A stretch of DNA of 64,000 bases from Penicillium oxalicum (GCF_001723175.1 NC_064651.1:1860001-1924000); one strand, 5' to 3'; positions 33,788-46,020 are shown, counted from the first letter of the stretch. Made by a program: numbers and translations. The notes: generated by a model from the sequence alone, not told the origin.

Positions 33788-36481
33788 ATGGCAGATAAGG
33801 AAGCCACTGTCTATATCGTTGATGTGGGGAAATCTATGGGAGAGCGTCGACATGGCCGTTCCGTAACAGACCTGGAGTGGGCTATGCAGTATGTTTGGGA
33901 CAGAATCACAACTACGGTAAAACAGTTGGCTTTGCAGTCTTCTTGGCCCAGCATACCTAGCTGACTTGCTCTGTAGGTATCAACAGGTCGTAAAACTGCG
34001 ACAATAGGTGTCGTCGCCTTACGATCTCAAGGTACGTGTCCAGGTCTATCTAGTTGAGACACCCGGCGGCTGAGAATGATAGAAACCTCGAACGAACTTC
34101 AGGAAGATGGCAGCTTTGAGAAAATTACCGTTTTGCGAAACCTTGGGCAGTAAGGCTTTTTTTTACGCAGCCTAGAGTGCTTTTTGTACTGACCGTTTAG
34201 AATGCTCATGCCCGACATTCGGCGACTCCAATATGCTCTTCAGCCGAGCTCAACCAACAGTGGCGACGGTAGGCTATTGTGTCCTTGGCAGTGTGGTCTT
34301 GCATTGAAACATAGCGCTGAAAGTTTTCCGCAGCAATTTCCTCGATAGTGATTGCAATTCAAATGATCAACACCTACACCAAAAAGCTCAAATACAAGCG
34401 GAGAATCGTCCTTGTCACAAACGGGACTGGACCGATGAACAATGAGGGCATCGAGGAAATTCAGAACAAGATCAAAAAGGATGGAATAGAACTTCTAATT
34501 TTGTCAGTCGCCACATTGAGTCTTCACTGGTAGATGGCAACTAACTATTTGCAGGGGAGCGGACTTTGACGATGCAGACTTTGGTGTGAAGGAGGAGGAT
34601 AAAGACCCCCACAAGGTATCTATCAGTTCTCGCTTGACAATCTCGACACAAATTCTTATTTGCATATTAGGCTGTGAACGAGAGACTCCTCCGCGAGTTT
34701 GCAGAAGGCTGTGGTGGTGCTTTTGGAACACTCGAGCAAGCTGTGTCCGAGCTAGATATCCCTCGGATCAAGGTGACCAAAAGCATGCCATCTTTCAAGG
34801 GCTTTCTATCTCTTGGTGACGCCATGAATTATGGGACGGCGTTGCGAATCAACGTCGAACGATACTTTCGCACATCTGTTGCCAAGCCTCCCTCAGCATC
34901 CTCGTACGCCGTGCGTCCGGGTGGGACCGGGCAAGACGATCTCGAGAGCAATGAAGGGCTGACTTCCGTCAGAATGTCGCGCACATATCAAATTGACGAC
35001 GAGTCTGCGCCTGGGGGGAAAGCTGATGTGGAGCGAGATGACCTTGCTAAAGGATACGAATATGGCCGTACCGCTGTTCACATCAGTCAAACCGATGAGA
35101 GTATCACGACACTCGAGACATTTGCAGGAATGGAGATCATCGGATTCATTCGGATGGATAAGGTATGTCTATCGAGTTTGCGCTTTTTTTCTGACTCAAA
35201 GCTGACAGCTCAATAAAAGTACGATCGATATCTTCATATGTCGAACACAAATGTGATCATTGCGGAGCGAGCGAATGACAAAGCGTCTCTTGCACTGTCA
35301 TCACTCATTCATGCCCTCTTCGAGCAAGACTCGTATGCGGTTGCCAGGTTGGTGACCAAGGAATTAAAACCGCCGATGATCGTATTGCTCGCCCCGTCCA
35401 TCGAGTCAGATTACGAATGCCTCATCGAGGCTGTCCTCCCATTTGCGGAGGATGTCCGCTCTTACCAATTTCCACCGCTGGATAAGGTGGTGACTGTTTC
35501 TGGGAAAATTGTCACCGAGCACCGCACTCTTCCAAACGATGAGTTGAAGCAGGCCATGAGTGACTATGTGGACAATATGGAATTGGATGGAGACGAGTAG
35601 GTTCCCCTCCACGGCCAAGAGGTCTTTCATTTCAAACGCTCACGTCATCTCGTCAGATTGCCAATCGAGGACTCTTACTCTCCGCTTCTTCACCGAATCG
35701 AGTCTGCCGTACGACACCGTGCGGTGCATCCCAATGACCCAATCCTTGAGCCATCGGAGCAACTCACTAGATTTGCACACCCGAGTCAAGACTTGATTGA
35801 AAGAGCCAAGCCTTCTTTAGAGAAGCTAGTTTTGGCATCCAATGTCAAGAAAGGTCAGTTAGAGCAGCCACTACTGCTAGTCAATCACACCAGAAACTCA
35901 CTCTCGCCATTCCAGTCCCGCCCAAGACGAAGGGTCGTAAGCGTCTTCGCGAAGCTGAGAAACCGTTATCCGGTCTCGACGTCGATGCGCTTCTTAAGCA
36001 AGAGCCCAAACGCACCAAAATTTCTTCAGAAAATGCAATCCCCGAGTTCAAGCAGATGCTCTCTCGAGCTGATAGCCTTGAGATCATCCACGATGCTGTA
36101 AAGCAGATGGCGGGTATTGTTGAGAACCTCATTCAACACAGTCTCGGGAATGTGAATTATGATCGCGTCATTGAAAGTCTTGGAACGATGCGCGAAGAGC
36201 TGGTGGATTACGAAGAACCAGCACTCTACAACGACCTGATCCACGCCCTGAAAGATAAAATTCTCAGGGAGGAGCTGGGTGGGGATCGACTGGAGCTTTG
36301 GTGGCTTATTAGGAAGGGTAAATTGGGACCTATCGATCAGAAAACGTCGGAAGTTTCCACCGTCTCGGAGCAAGAAGCAAAAGAGGTGAGAGGATAACAT
36401 CATGAATTTCTCTTGGGCATGTTGGCTGACAGATTCCCACAGTTTCTTTCTACCCATGAAAGTCCCGGACTTCATGTGTAG
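33788..36481 (+). CDS. ku80: Ku80, ATP-dependent DNA helicase II subunit 2
   Basis: Eleven exons fit with correct phases: 33788-33916, 33977-34031, 34083-34149, 34201-34268, 34334-34502, 34555-34615, 34671-35163, 35221-35596, 35657-35853, 35916-36385 and 36443-36481, giving 707 residues. The N-terminal von Willebrand A-like domain starts [12 protein letters not shown] and includes [13 protein letters not shown] and LLILGADFDD. The Ku core beta-barrel and arm follow ([43 protein letters not shown]). The C-terminal helical domain (PEFKQMLSR through [12 protein letters not shown]) ends in a short tail, [16 protein letters not shown]. With Ku70 it forms the ring that binds DNA ends for non-homologous end joining and guards telomeres; it is called nkuB or mus-52 in other fungi. 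The last 39-nt exon is needed to reach the natural stop. Confidence 0.95.
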
Positions 36482-36766
36482 GATTTAGATCAGGGTTATC
36501 GAGTCGTGATCATGGGATAAAGTTTATGGCATCCCTTTCAAGACGAAGCTGATTCGAATGGTTCATCCATTGTTCTTGCAAAAAAGTAAAGTATCTGAAG
36601 CGCTCAATGTGAAGGAATTAAACTTCGCCATGCACATGCCGGGAATCAAAATGATATTGGAGAACGCCCGAAAATGAGACCACTTGAAACGAAAGAGTAC
36701 ACGGTGTGCTGTGTGCAGAATGCAGGGACTGAACGCGTCGGGTAATCGCTTGTGTCCGCATATGCT

Positions 36767-37967
36767 TTATGAGATCTTGCCAATTCTCTTCTTGGCAATC
36801 TCGAGTTTCGCGTTCAGCCTGTAATTCTGTATTAGCCCAATATTCACAAAAGCGTGCAAATTCAAGGGTCGACACTAACCGATCGGTATCCTCGTCTGCC
36901 AACTTCAACAGCTCATTCTGTACTTCCAGTTCCTCATGTATAGCATTCCCCAGCTCTCTTTGTCGAATGATTATTTTCAAGAGATCCTGGACGTCTTGAT
37001 CTTGATCCCGCATCGTCTGCTGCTGTAACTGCAGCACTCCTTCATTGTCCAGCTCGCGCGTGCGCTCGGTTTCCTTGCCAAGAACTCTCCCCGAGCGGGT
37101 TGCATTTCGACGTGTGCCAGCAGTGTCGATGTTGTTTGCTTTCAGTAGGGCCTCCTTGTCTTCGATTGAGGCAACAGCATTATCAAGCCGGCTCTTTGCC
37201 GCCATGGCGTGCAGCAGGTCTTCTAATCCATCTTTTTCCTTGCGTGCATTGATGAGCAGATCTTTCCGGCGGCGAAGCTCTCCGTCTCCCAAAGCGGAAG
37301 AAGACCGTGCAGAATCTTGGTTTCCTCGCGCCCCGAGGTTTTTCAACCCTTCCTCAAGGGTGGAAATCATTGAGCCTGCCCGGACGAGACTGGATTTTGC
37401 TTGCGCGGAGCTCTCATGTTGTTTCTGAGGAGTCGTCTCCTGGTCCCGGCGGGAAAGTTGAAGCCGAGCATCGTGTAAATGGGACTTCATGTCGCGATAA
37501 TAGTCTAGCCAAAGCGTCGGATCGTTGATCGAAGCATTTGCCGCCGAACCTGGGTCTGTGATGGCAGCATGGAGTCGAGACGAGGTATTTGATGTTCCAG
37601 CGGTGGTAGAGGCTGTCGCTGCGGAGGGAAGATTCAGAAAGGCTCGCCATGCGGATGAAGTGCGCCATCGCCCATCTGGCGCTTCATTTATGGCGCGAAG
37701 ATATTCTTCAAGGCCGCGTCTGCGCTCTTCACGAAACCGCTCGTTGGACACTGTGTTGGAGAACCATGACTTTGAGGGGAGTGACACCGGGGGCTGGGCA
37801 TTCGTCTGGCTGACCAGGTCGTTATGGAAAGCCGCAAAATCGGAATAGCGTTTGGAAACGGTGAAGGAGCGGAGTGGAAGGCGGAGGGTGATATGGTAGA
37901 GCGTGTGGGGAGGGGAGGAGTGGGAGATGGTTGTTGTAGGGATTGAAATCTCCACGGTCGGTGCCAT
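36767..37967 (-). CDS. vam7: Vam7-like PX-domain SNARE
   Basis: Exons 37967-36880 and 36818-36767 give 379 residues. The N-terminal PX domain (residues about 3-125) shows the phosphoinositide-binding pattern SFTVSKRYSDFAAFH and RFREERRRGLEEYLRAI. A Ser/Ala-rich middle follows, then a C-terminal Qc-SNARE helix (QQQTMRDQDQDVQDLLKIII, RELGNAIHEELEVQNELL, LNAKLEIAKKRIGKIS) whose central layer residue is the glutamine of VQNELL. There is no transmembrane segment, as in yeast Vam7, which is held on the vacuole by PX-PI3P binding and acts in homotypic vacuole fusion. The second exon is required: without it the SNARE helix would be cut. The ATG at 37967 (MAPTVEIS) is chosen; upstream in-frame codons are not ATG. 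Confidence 0.9.
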
Positions 37968-38429
37968 AACTAGTAAGTCAATCACATCCACCTATGAGGT
38001 CGACGTCTCCAGGTCTACACAAGTCTGTCCGGATGGACGATAAGGAAAGCGGCAGTTGGGATGTGGAGGTGAACGCAAAGTGAGCGCAACGGAAAAGGAG
38101 CCCATGACGCAACCCCCCAAATGTAGTTTAGCCCCGAATTGTCAGGCATCAACATGCCGACGGAAGATCACCTGAAGCACGAGGGAGGAACAAGTCCCGA
38201 GTCATCTAAAGGGGTTTCGTCCAGACTGACAGCAAGGCAAAAGCATTCGAGGGTTTTCTGCTAGCAAATATTCGTTCTTGCTAAGCGTTGACTTGGCCGC
38301 ACGTTGATGGGGATTGTGAAACACCGGCAAGCTTCAGCTTCAGGATCATCCGAACCGTACAACATTAAATTACATTTCACAGACAGCCTAGGTACTGTGA
38401 GAGTTTTTGAAGGCCCGAAAACCACGAGG
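37968..38429. other. Intergenic region upstream of vam7
   Basis: This 462-bp tandem spacer contains the vam7 promoter and the 3' end region of the Gemin2-like gene (both minus strand). No further feature is seen. Confidence 0.4.
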
Positions 38430-39806
38430 TCATTTGCCAGGCTCTGGTCTTTCGTGCGGTGTAGTTTCCAAAGTCCATACCTCCCGCGCTTCAAGCAGGT
38501 CCCGTTGACCAAAAAATTCGCCGACTATGGTGATAATCATGTCCAACAGAATGCGCGCCTGTTGAACCGGGTCACCAGTAGAATCTTCTGCTGTTCGGCT
38601 TTCTGGCTCAACAGCCATGTCCTCCTCTAGTTGAGCCTTTAGCCGTGCCTTGGCCTCTTCAAGTGCCGATGATAAATCGGCATTCGCCATCTCTGCATCC
38701 GACTCGTCCAAGTTTGTTGCTGAATCTGGTAGCGCGGCTTGTTCATCTTGAGTCGCCGTGTCTTCTGGAGCATCCTCTGTTTCACCCGTGTCCGACTCGC
38801 CCTCATCACTATCTTCAACAGATCGTTTGAGCTCTGCTTCTCGTATCCTGAGCAGAATCTTGGCCGCACGTTTGCCAAGATCACGAATCTCGCCTACTTG
38901 CTCAGTAGCCAATTCTCCAACTTCACGGCACTTTCCCAAGAGTCCCCAGGACCAGGCTCCAACTCTTCGGACCAGATCAGGATCACCACCTCTGACGTTC
39001 TCTCCCAAGCTGCGGGCTAATATACCGAGTACTCGGAGTACACTTTCGGAATCCAAGCAAGCCAACTGCACCATCTGTGGGTCTTCGGTGAGCAACAGTC
39101 GTCGCCAGTCTTTACGGGCGGCTGGATTGCGGTCTGGGAGGCTAATCGGATGAGCGTCGTCGAGGGCAGCGATAGCGGTTGCGGGAGGTGTGCAGCGCAG
39201 TGTTGATCGAATGAGGAGGAATCGATGTCGGAGAAGGTTATAATAAGCTACCTGTGCCTCAGGGTACCCATCACCCGGCGAGGCGACCGGCTGTTGGTTG
39301 GCCGTGGGAGGCGCTATGTACGCCTCATCCTCGTAGAACCCAGCGGGGAATTTGAAAGTCTCTGACGTCTGTCCAAGAGTGTGGGTGGTAGGTTCGATCA
39401 ATTCAATGTCCTTTTTTGCGGCCGTAGCAGTGAACAGGATTGGTAGCGAGTTGGCTTCAGATCTAGATGAGGGAGGTATGAGCCACAGTCTACACCAAAA
39501 GCGTAATGCGGGAATAGGCTAGGGAACGTGCAAAAAAAATTCAGCGGATGTACCACATCAGCTATAAACGAGGTAGACTTACCGAACCATGCGCAAATAT
39601 TCCATGCCATCATCTGCAGATCCGTAAAAGAGCTCATCGCCTCCCTCGTCCAGCCCCGGGAATGCACTCTTCTGCCCAAACGTCGGGTCATTTTTGGGTC
39701 GTTCCTGAGATTCCGATGATGGGAACCTCCCTTGATCGCCTTGCTCCATCAGACGAGGTCGTTTAAAAGCCGATTCAGACATTGAGGACTTGCGCTTCTC
39801 GGCCAT
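38430..39806 (-). CDS. Gemin2/SIP1 (Brr1-like) SMN-complex protein
   Basis: Exons 39806-39583 and 39462-38430 give 418 residues. The N-terminus is basic and Ser-rich (MAEKRKSSMSESAFKRPR), then MEYLRMVRSEANSLP. The middle holds a block typical of the SIP1 family: YYNLLRHRFLLIRSTL, WRRLLLTEDPQMVQLACLDSESVLRVLGIL and RRVGAWSWGLLGKCREVGEL. An acidic low-complexity insertion (ESDTGETEDAPEDTATQDEQ) separates this from the C-terminal helix ILLDMIITIVGEFFGQRDLLE. Gemin2 holds Sm proteins during snRNP assembly. The last residues (EVWTLETTPHERPEPGK) may be read-through of an intron, because GTATGG follows GAG; an alternative ending spliced to about 38395 is possible. Assignment rests on motif similarity recalled from the family, so it is moderate. 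Confidence 0.72.
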
Positions 39807-41112
39807 CCTCGGGGAATGCGAAGGCAATGAAGAAAGTTGGGGGGTTTAGCTCGGGGCCTAAGGCTCTAATCAGCAACCGTCGGCGATAAGGATCTTATCG
39901 CACTCTTATCGGGTCACGCAGGGTCCTCGTGCCAAGCCCTCCTGGAAGACCTACAATCATGATGGTCAATGATACCCATGAGACGAGATGGTGAGCATTT
40001 GAAGTGATATAATATGGGAGTGAGGACGATACCATTTCATAAGGCATGAACGTGGTGAGAAGGACTTTGTGGGAAGCTTTCCAAGGATACATACATCATA
40101 CATAATTTGGGAAAGAGCTCGGTTGCCCTAAACAACAGGACGCCGGTACTGATTCGGAAAGAAAACAAGACCACCCACCCATAGACTCGTGATACTCAAT
40201 TAGAAGTCCAAGCTTGCATGAGTTAAGCCGAGCCCTCGGCGAGAAAATTGAGTCAAATCAACGCTGCAACCTTCTCGTAGTTAATAATGCGGAAAGACAA
40301 GCAAAGTGAAGGAACCCAGTGTATATCCCGCTTCCGGGCTTCCAGCGCAAAGAATTCACTGAAAGGGAGGCACCCAGAGATCAACAGAATGAAGTGGTGC
40401 TGTGGATAATTCATTGGATGTGGTTTAGTATGGAGTACAGCTTCGCTCAGGGCTGCCCGAGTGCCCCATAAAGGAGGTGGATGCTGGAAGTACATGAGCG
40501 GAGTCCTCCAAGTGATCCACCAAAAGACCAGCGGACTCGACACACTCAAAGAACTGACATTCAATTCGCTTGTTTTTTTTTTCCTGACTGGATTGAAGCC
40601 AAAAGTCTTCAACTCGGTCCCTTACTCTCAATTTTTGTGAGTTGGTGAAAATGGGTTGAAAGAAAGGTTATATTGACAAGAGTATTGGTGGGCGCCATTG
40701 TATGTTGAGAGATATATTTTGAGTCGGCTGCTGTAGAAGCACCCCCAACCCGAAGGAATTTGTCTGGAGAAGTGAATGGATGACAAATGGGACTTGAGAA
40801 AAACCTCACCACCCGATTGCATCACTGATTTCACAAAATTAGTGGAATGAAGCGGACGGGAATGGCTTCAGGACGTAGCTGCTGCTGCTGTTGTTGCCGC
40901 TGTTGCTGATCTTGCGCGGAGTGGAGCACAGCGGAAGATCAACGCTGCAGCGGCCCGCTCGAGGATCCCTACCAACTCCACTGCGGATCCGGACTCGACT
41001 GTCATGCTTCACGGCATCCACGCCCCCAACAGAACACTCCTTCCTCATGAAATACCCAAAAGGAATCGAAGGACAAGATTTATTTTAGTTCCAGTTCCCT
41101 ACATGTAACAGC

Positions 41113-41192
41113 GGGTGAGTGGCGTAGTGGGATGACCGACCACTGCTGCATAAAGCGAGTCCGCGTTCGATTCCGCGAAGGGGGGGTCACCC
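41113..41192 (+). other. tRNA-like segment (possible tRNA relic or SINE head)
   Basis: An A-box-like sequence TGGCGTAGTGG is at 41120-41130 and a B-box-like GTTCGATTCC at 41165-41174, correctly spaced for RNA polymerase III. GGGTGA (41113-41118) can pair with TCACCC near 41187-41192 as an acceptor stem. However, the T-stem has only four pairs and about eight extra bases separate it from the 3' acceptor strand, and no good anticodon arm can be drawn. It is not an intact tRNA gene. Confidence 0.25.
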
Positions 41193-44100
41193 CGGGATCG
41201 AGGCTCTTCGGAGTCGACAAACTCCTGCATTGCGCATGGAGTTTTATAGCCTGCTCCCCCAGATGGGGATATGAGGGTGAATTTTTTTGTAAAAATGTTC
41301 CAAAGAGTTGGATTGTCTAGCCATGCCATTGAACTTGTTGATAGACCCACTTTGAGTCCGGTGGATCCCCATCTAGATGCCATTGTTGCCGAGTGAAGTT
41401 GATGGACTCGTTCGTGATGATTCCGGATCAAGCATGGATGGGAATATGCCTTTTGGCATCACAGCATCCACAAGAGGGGGAAAATTATGCTGACAGTGGG
41501 AGCGTGGAACTCAATATCAAGTCTGATTAGATTGTCAGTTTCAAGTCCTCAAATGTTTTGGGGAGCTCTCTAATGAGTTTTGAAGATGATGTAATGGAGG
41601 ATTTTGAGAGTGACATCTCACAAATGTGATCAAAGCCATCCCATCCATGGACTGAAAGGGACAAGATTTCAGAAAAAGATAGAGTAGTCAATTCTCCGTC
41701 GATTCCAGCAATTTGAGACCTCCAGACGCAAAATGGGTGCGTTGACGCGCCTATACCCAACTCGAGTCAGTATTGAAAATCCGGGTGCAAAAAGTAAACA
41801 ACTGACGCGTTCATCTCCAGAGGCCGCACCCCAAGGGGCAAAATTATGCTGAGACATGCTCGATGTTTCTGAGATTCAGCTTGATGGATCCTGAAGTTTT
41901 TGGATTGATTCAGGCCCTTTAAAGCTCTCTCAGGACCCCTTGGATGTGGCGAGCCAAAAATGAGCCCAGAGGCCGGGTGTACTTTGGGTATGAAAGTCTG
42001 TCAAGATATCGATAACGAATGATCAAGGTGTCTGAGGATAGCTGAAAAGCTAGCGCTTCTGCACACAGAGAAACGGTTTTTCTCGATGAAATGTGGGTGG
42101 AGATATTCCAGTTTTTTGTCTGTGCATCTATTTCAGAACCACGTGAAACACGGATTTTTGAAGTTTGACTGACCCCTGGGGACCCAATTCAGGTTTTGCG
42201 ACCTTCAAAGACAGACTGGGTAAAATCAAGATAATTTTCATGCCCTGGGCGAATATTGGAGCGTTTTGATGCAGAAATGAACCTGACGTACGTCGATGCA
42301 AGTCTCGACTCGAATGGTGATGAAACGACGTGGCGGCTGACCGTGGGAAGTTTTCCCCCACAACCCCTTGTTGCTTGTCCCACGAGCTTTGGAACATGCA
42401 CGACTAGCCTGAAAGACTATTTTCATCGTCGGATTATTTTTCGCAATGTAGAAAAAGAGTGATCAAAGCTTTGGTCAAAGCTCTAGAAGACGCTCTGAGC
42501 GCCAAGGTGTAATGCGACTGAAGCCGCGCAAAACATGGCGATTCAACATCAATAGATCGTCAGCCGCGGAGAAGTGAGCTTCGTCTTCAAGATCGAATCA
42601 GTGACACCACTCGAGTGTCAAATTAAAGCCTAGAAGCAAGCTTCATCCACCTGTTCAGGTGTCAGCAGGTGCCGGCAACGAGAGCCCACATTATCTGTGT
42701 GACTGTATGTGGGATCAAATCCCGGATTTGATTATATGTTCAATCTGCAAAAAGCATATTCTCGAGGAATGATCAACGCCACGTCCAGGTCTCTAGTTTC
42801 TCCAGCTGTCATCCCATTCAGAGTGTTACACCAAGACAGAACAGTGACAACCATAGCTCTCTTGGTCTCGACAGCATCAGCAATGCTGGGCTGGCAGACT
42901 TGGTTGTGTGAACTGAGATGTGAGAGAACAGCAACCTTTTGATTTTCATACAAGCATCTCAGGCCAATATATGACAGAATTAAAGTAGAGGTCTGAGCAC
43001 AAGTGGATCTTGGCGGAAAGAAGAGTGGAGAGTGGAGAGCATCACGGTCTCCACTTTTGCTGGTGGGCTGATCGATTTCCTTGCAGAATCTTCTCCAGAA
43101 CCCCACAACTCCGATAAGTCGATCGAGGTCGTCAATTTAAGCATTTCGACCAAGCGGAATCGACATAACGCTATGATAAAACTTTGAAATGGCTCATGTG
43201 TGACACGTGCTGTGCCTTGAATTTCTGACCGACAGACCTAGTGACCTCCTTAAGCGAGCCCCATCCATTGGCCTATCACCTGTGGGCTGGCGGTACTGGT
43301 TGGCTGATGATTACGTCATGCAACGCTGAAGGTCACGTTGGACTACCTACTCCGGTACCCATCCGGACTGGTACAGCAATCCAAGATGTCGTACCCCTTC
43401 TTCCTCCCACAGATGGCGTTGATTCCGGGAAGATAACATCGTCTTGAAAAAGCTTCCCGCCCGTTTCAGTCTTCTTTGTTGACAGGTCCAACTCTTTGAT
43501 GAAAGCTGCGTGGAGCTCAAGCATGTCACTGCCAAGTCTTCTCCGGCTTATTGCATGGGGCTATCATTGCTGCAATCTGTTGGTATTTCGGCCGTAGCTT
43601 GCTGATCCAATTAAATGGGGAGTTGTGGTACCCACCACGGCAGCTGTGGCTGATAGGGGGAATGTCTTAGCTGCATGACAGCGACACCTTTGATGAATGC
43701 TAAATCGACCTTTTGGAGCATTTGTTCAGTGGTAGGATCGAAGATGGCTTGATCATTGATAGTGAGATTATCTTTGGTAGAGAGTATTTTCCATGTAGTG
43801 GCTCCAGGCTGACAGCCCATAGTTGGTGGGCTTCGTCTGTACAGAAAAGCCAGGAACTGCATGCCTTCCCATGGTCCGAAGATCAGGTTATAATAAAATT
43901 CAAGGGATCTTGTTGAAAGGTAAACTGAACAAGATCATCGTGAAAAAGGAATTCAAGCTGCTTCCCAGGGTACTCAGGTGACGGACGAGTCCACTGTGGC
44001 CCATCACATGATACAAGGTCCCAAAGTACCTAGTTCGTCCCGTGGCGAGATTAAAGAAAAAAGACCTCAAGTCCTGTAATTTCCAAAATGCCTGCCTCAA

Positions 44101-44924
44101 AAGCTGTATATGCTTAGACTTGCACCACATTTAGATCATGTCCGACTTGCTGAATCCTGATTTCTGTACTGAAGCTGAGAGAGAGGTTTATCAAATTCCA
44201 CTGACTCCAGTGGACGTAGTTCTCATCTTGCATTTGGTGTTGCGGATCGGGATCTGCTCACCCAAATTCTCTAGATCCTCAGTTGAATTGTGTACCATCG
44301 ACCAAACTCTTAAATCCCACACAGTATTCATGAACATATGCTGAACTGACCACGTACAACTGCACGAGTCTGGAAACAGCAAAGGTCTACCATTCGCAAG
44401 TTGAAGGCCCGACCGCTCGAGACACACTCTTTCACCGTACAAGGCTCGAGTGGGCTAGTTACGAGTGAGATACTGCAAATACATACACGAGCAGACGTTT
44501 GTTCCTGAAAATTCGGTGCACTCAGTAGTCCGTCATGTTCTGGCTTGTCCAAGTGATGGGATGGCGCTGGATGACGCTGGAAGGCAAGCGGACGCTCACG
44601 AGGACTCATGGTAGTGACTGCCTCACTCAGCCCAGAGAATCCCCCTGGACCGGCCAGACAAGGCATCCATTCTTGAATATTCAAGAAACATGAAGAATGA
44701 AGCGGCGTTCTTGAATCCAAGGCAGCGAGACATGAAACTAATGGGGACATTTTGCGATCGCGAGTTTGCGTGGGGCCTGTGGTTTCCCATCGCCCAGGCA
44801 CGTACCTCGTGCAGCAGACAATGAGCGTTCCGCTGTCGTGATTGCGAACCCTAGGCAGATATGAGAGCAGCTGCAGCCTTGAGCGAGATGTTTGACTAGA
44901 ATTTAGCGATGCCTCACGCCTCAC

Positions 44925-44931
44925 TATAAAA
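44925..44931 (+). promoter_or_regulatory. TATA box of the orphan membrane-protein gene
   Basis: TATAAAA lies 226 bases before the ATG at 45157, followed by an A/C- and T/C-rich leader (44965-45155) without G-rich stretches, as in strongly transcribed fungal genes. The Kozak-like context CCACCAAGATG follows. Consensus TATA boxes are uncommon in this window. Confidence 0.6.
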
Positions 44932-45156
44932 TGCATCGAAATCTCCCCTCGCTAGAACCTTTCCCTCCTCAGACGGTTCTTACCATTTCTCAGAACACAC
45001 GTCAACACATCCAACAACTTCCACAACTACACATCAACTCTTACTTGATCAATATCAAGTACCTCATTCTCATCTCACCTCACTTCGATACACCAACACA
45101 CCCTACACCGACTTCATCTTCCACCTTCCACCAACCAGCATCTACCGACCACCAAG

Positions 45157-46020
45157 ATGCACTTCGTCATCCCTATCCTCGTTTTCGTCACGGCCAACCT
45201 CTGGGGGCTCTTCAATACCATCCCCTTCACCAACATCGACCCGGCCCGCTCGTTCTGGGACCGCGCCCTGGGAAGTGTACAGCTGGCAAGCACGGTGTAC
45301 ACTCTCGATCAACTCCCGCGCATCGTCGATGAGGGGACCTGGTTCGACCTCCTGAAGAAGGAGTACTTCGTCGGCTGGAGCACCACCATCCTACCAGAGA
45401 TGGAGCCAGCCACGATCCCTCACCCCGGCCCGATCCCAACACTGGCCCCGCTGACCAGTCCTCACGGCCTGTCTTCCTCGCCTTCCTCGCCAACCTCGTC
45501 GACGCCGACAATCACCGGACCACCTTGCGCCGATACCCACGCACAGGCCTGCGGCGACCCCCTTGTCGAGTACCTGGTGTACGCGATCCTTGCCCTCGTT
45601 GTCTGGCTCGTCGTCAAGCAAATCGACCAGACTCGAGACCTGGCAATGGTCGCGGACCAGATCAGCCATTTGCAGGCTTGGCAAGGAAGCCTCTGGGACG
45701 GCATCGTCGACAACCACAGCAACCTCGTCTACCTGGTCAACGCGGCACATGCGATGCAACAAGCCGCACAGAAGCCGTTGCCAGTTGTAGAGGTCCTGGA
45801 CGTCCACAGCCAACAAAGTGCTCCGTCGGATGAGAAGAGTAGTGCGGCGGTCGACCTGGCCCTGCATGAAGTCCTGGCCAGCTTAGACACGCTGCGTCAG
45901 ACCATCGACCGGGGTACGGACGTTTGGGAGGGGTTCTGGGAACGGTTGGAGGTTAACCAATCGGGGTCATCAGAAACCCATCCGACCGATTTCAGTGTCG
46001 GCGACCCGATGGAAATCTAG
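45157..46020 (+). CDS. Unrecognised intronless membrane protein
   Basis: A single open frame of 287 residues that I do not recognise. Residues 1-18 (MHFVIPILVFVTANLWGL) are a signal peptide or anchor. Residues 25-80 form a likely folded segment, then a Pro/Ser/Thr-rich linker spans about 82-122. Two cysteines (124, 132) lie just before a clear membrane span at about 138-155 (YLVYAILALVVWLVV). The C-terminal 130 residues are amphipathic and charged, with helical-looking repeats (DQISHLQAWQGSLWDGIVD, LALHEVLASLDTLRQTID). Coding is supported by the ATG context, a consensus TATA box, strong C/G preference at third positions, and a long open frame. It stands alone beside a gene-poor tract and converges on top3. 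A type I topology would put residues 19-135 outside. Function is unknown. Confidence 0.75.
   Translation: MHFVIPILVFVTANLWGLFNTIPFTNIDPARSFWDRALGSVQLASTVYTLDQLPRIVDEGTWFDLLKKEYFVGWSTTILPEMEPATIPHPGPIPTLAPLTSPHGLSSSPSSPTSSTPTITGPPCADTHAQACGDPLVEYLVYAILALVVWLVVKQIDQTRDLAMVADQISHLQAWQGSLWDGIVDNHSNLVYLVNAAHAMQQAAQKPLPVVEVLDVHSQQSAPSDEKSSAAVDLALHEVLASLDTLRQTIDRGTDVWEGFWERLEVNQSGSSETHPTDFSVGDPMEI

Larger units (their letters stand above)
39807..45156. other. Gene-poor 5.3 kb tract
   Basis: No exon I can support occurs here. Frames are short, broken and without family motifs. A tRNA-like segment with A- and B-box-like sequences lies at 41113-41192, and a near-repeat containing AAAATTATGCTGA occurs at 41471-41496 and again at 41832-41854. 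The right end (from about 44900) is the promoter and leader of the orphan gene. The tract may hold decayed mobile or repeated sequence, but no terminal repeats or transposase remnants are readable. Confidence 0.5.

Noticed and set aside
42650..42735. Second tRNA-like segment with GGGATCAAATCCC
   Set aside because: The B-box-like palindrome is good, but no A box or cloverleaf can be drawn.
44328..44936. 202-codon minus-strand frame next to the orphan gene
   Set aside because: No motif or good start context; it overlaps the promoter of the orphan gene and reads like random sequence.
44931..45332. 133-codon frame overlapping the start of the orphan gene
   Set aside because: Its ATG is part of the TATA region, upstream of the expected transcription start, and it overlaps the better frame out of phase.
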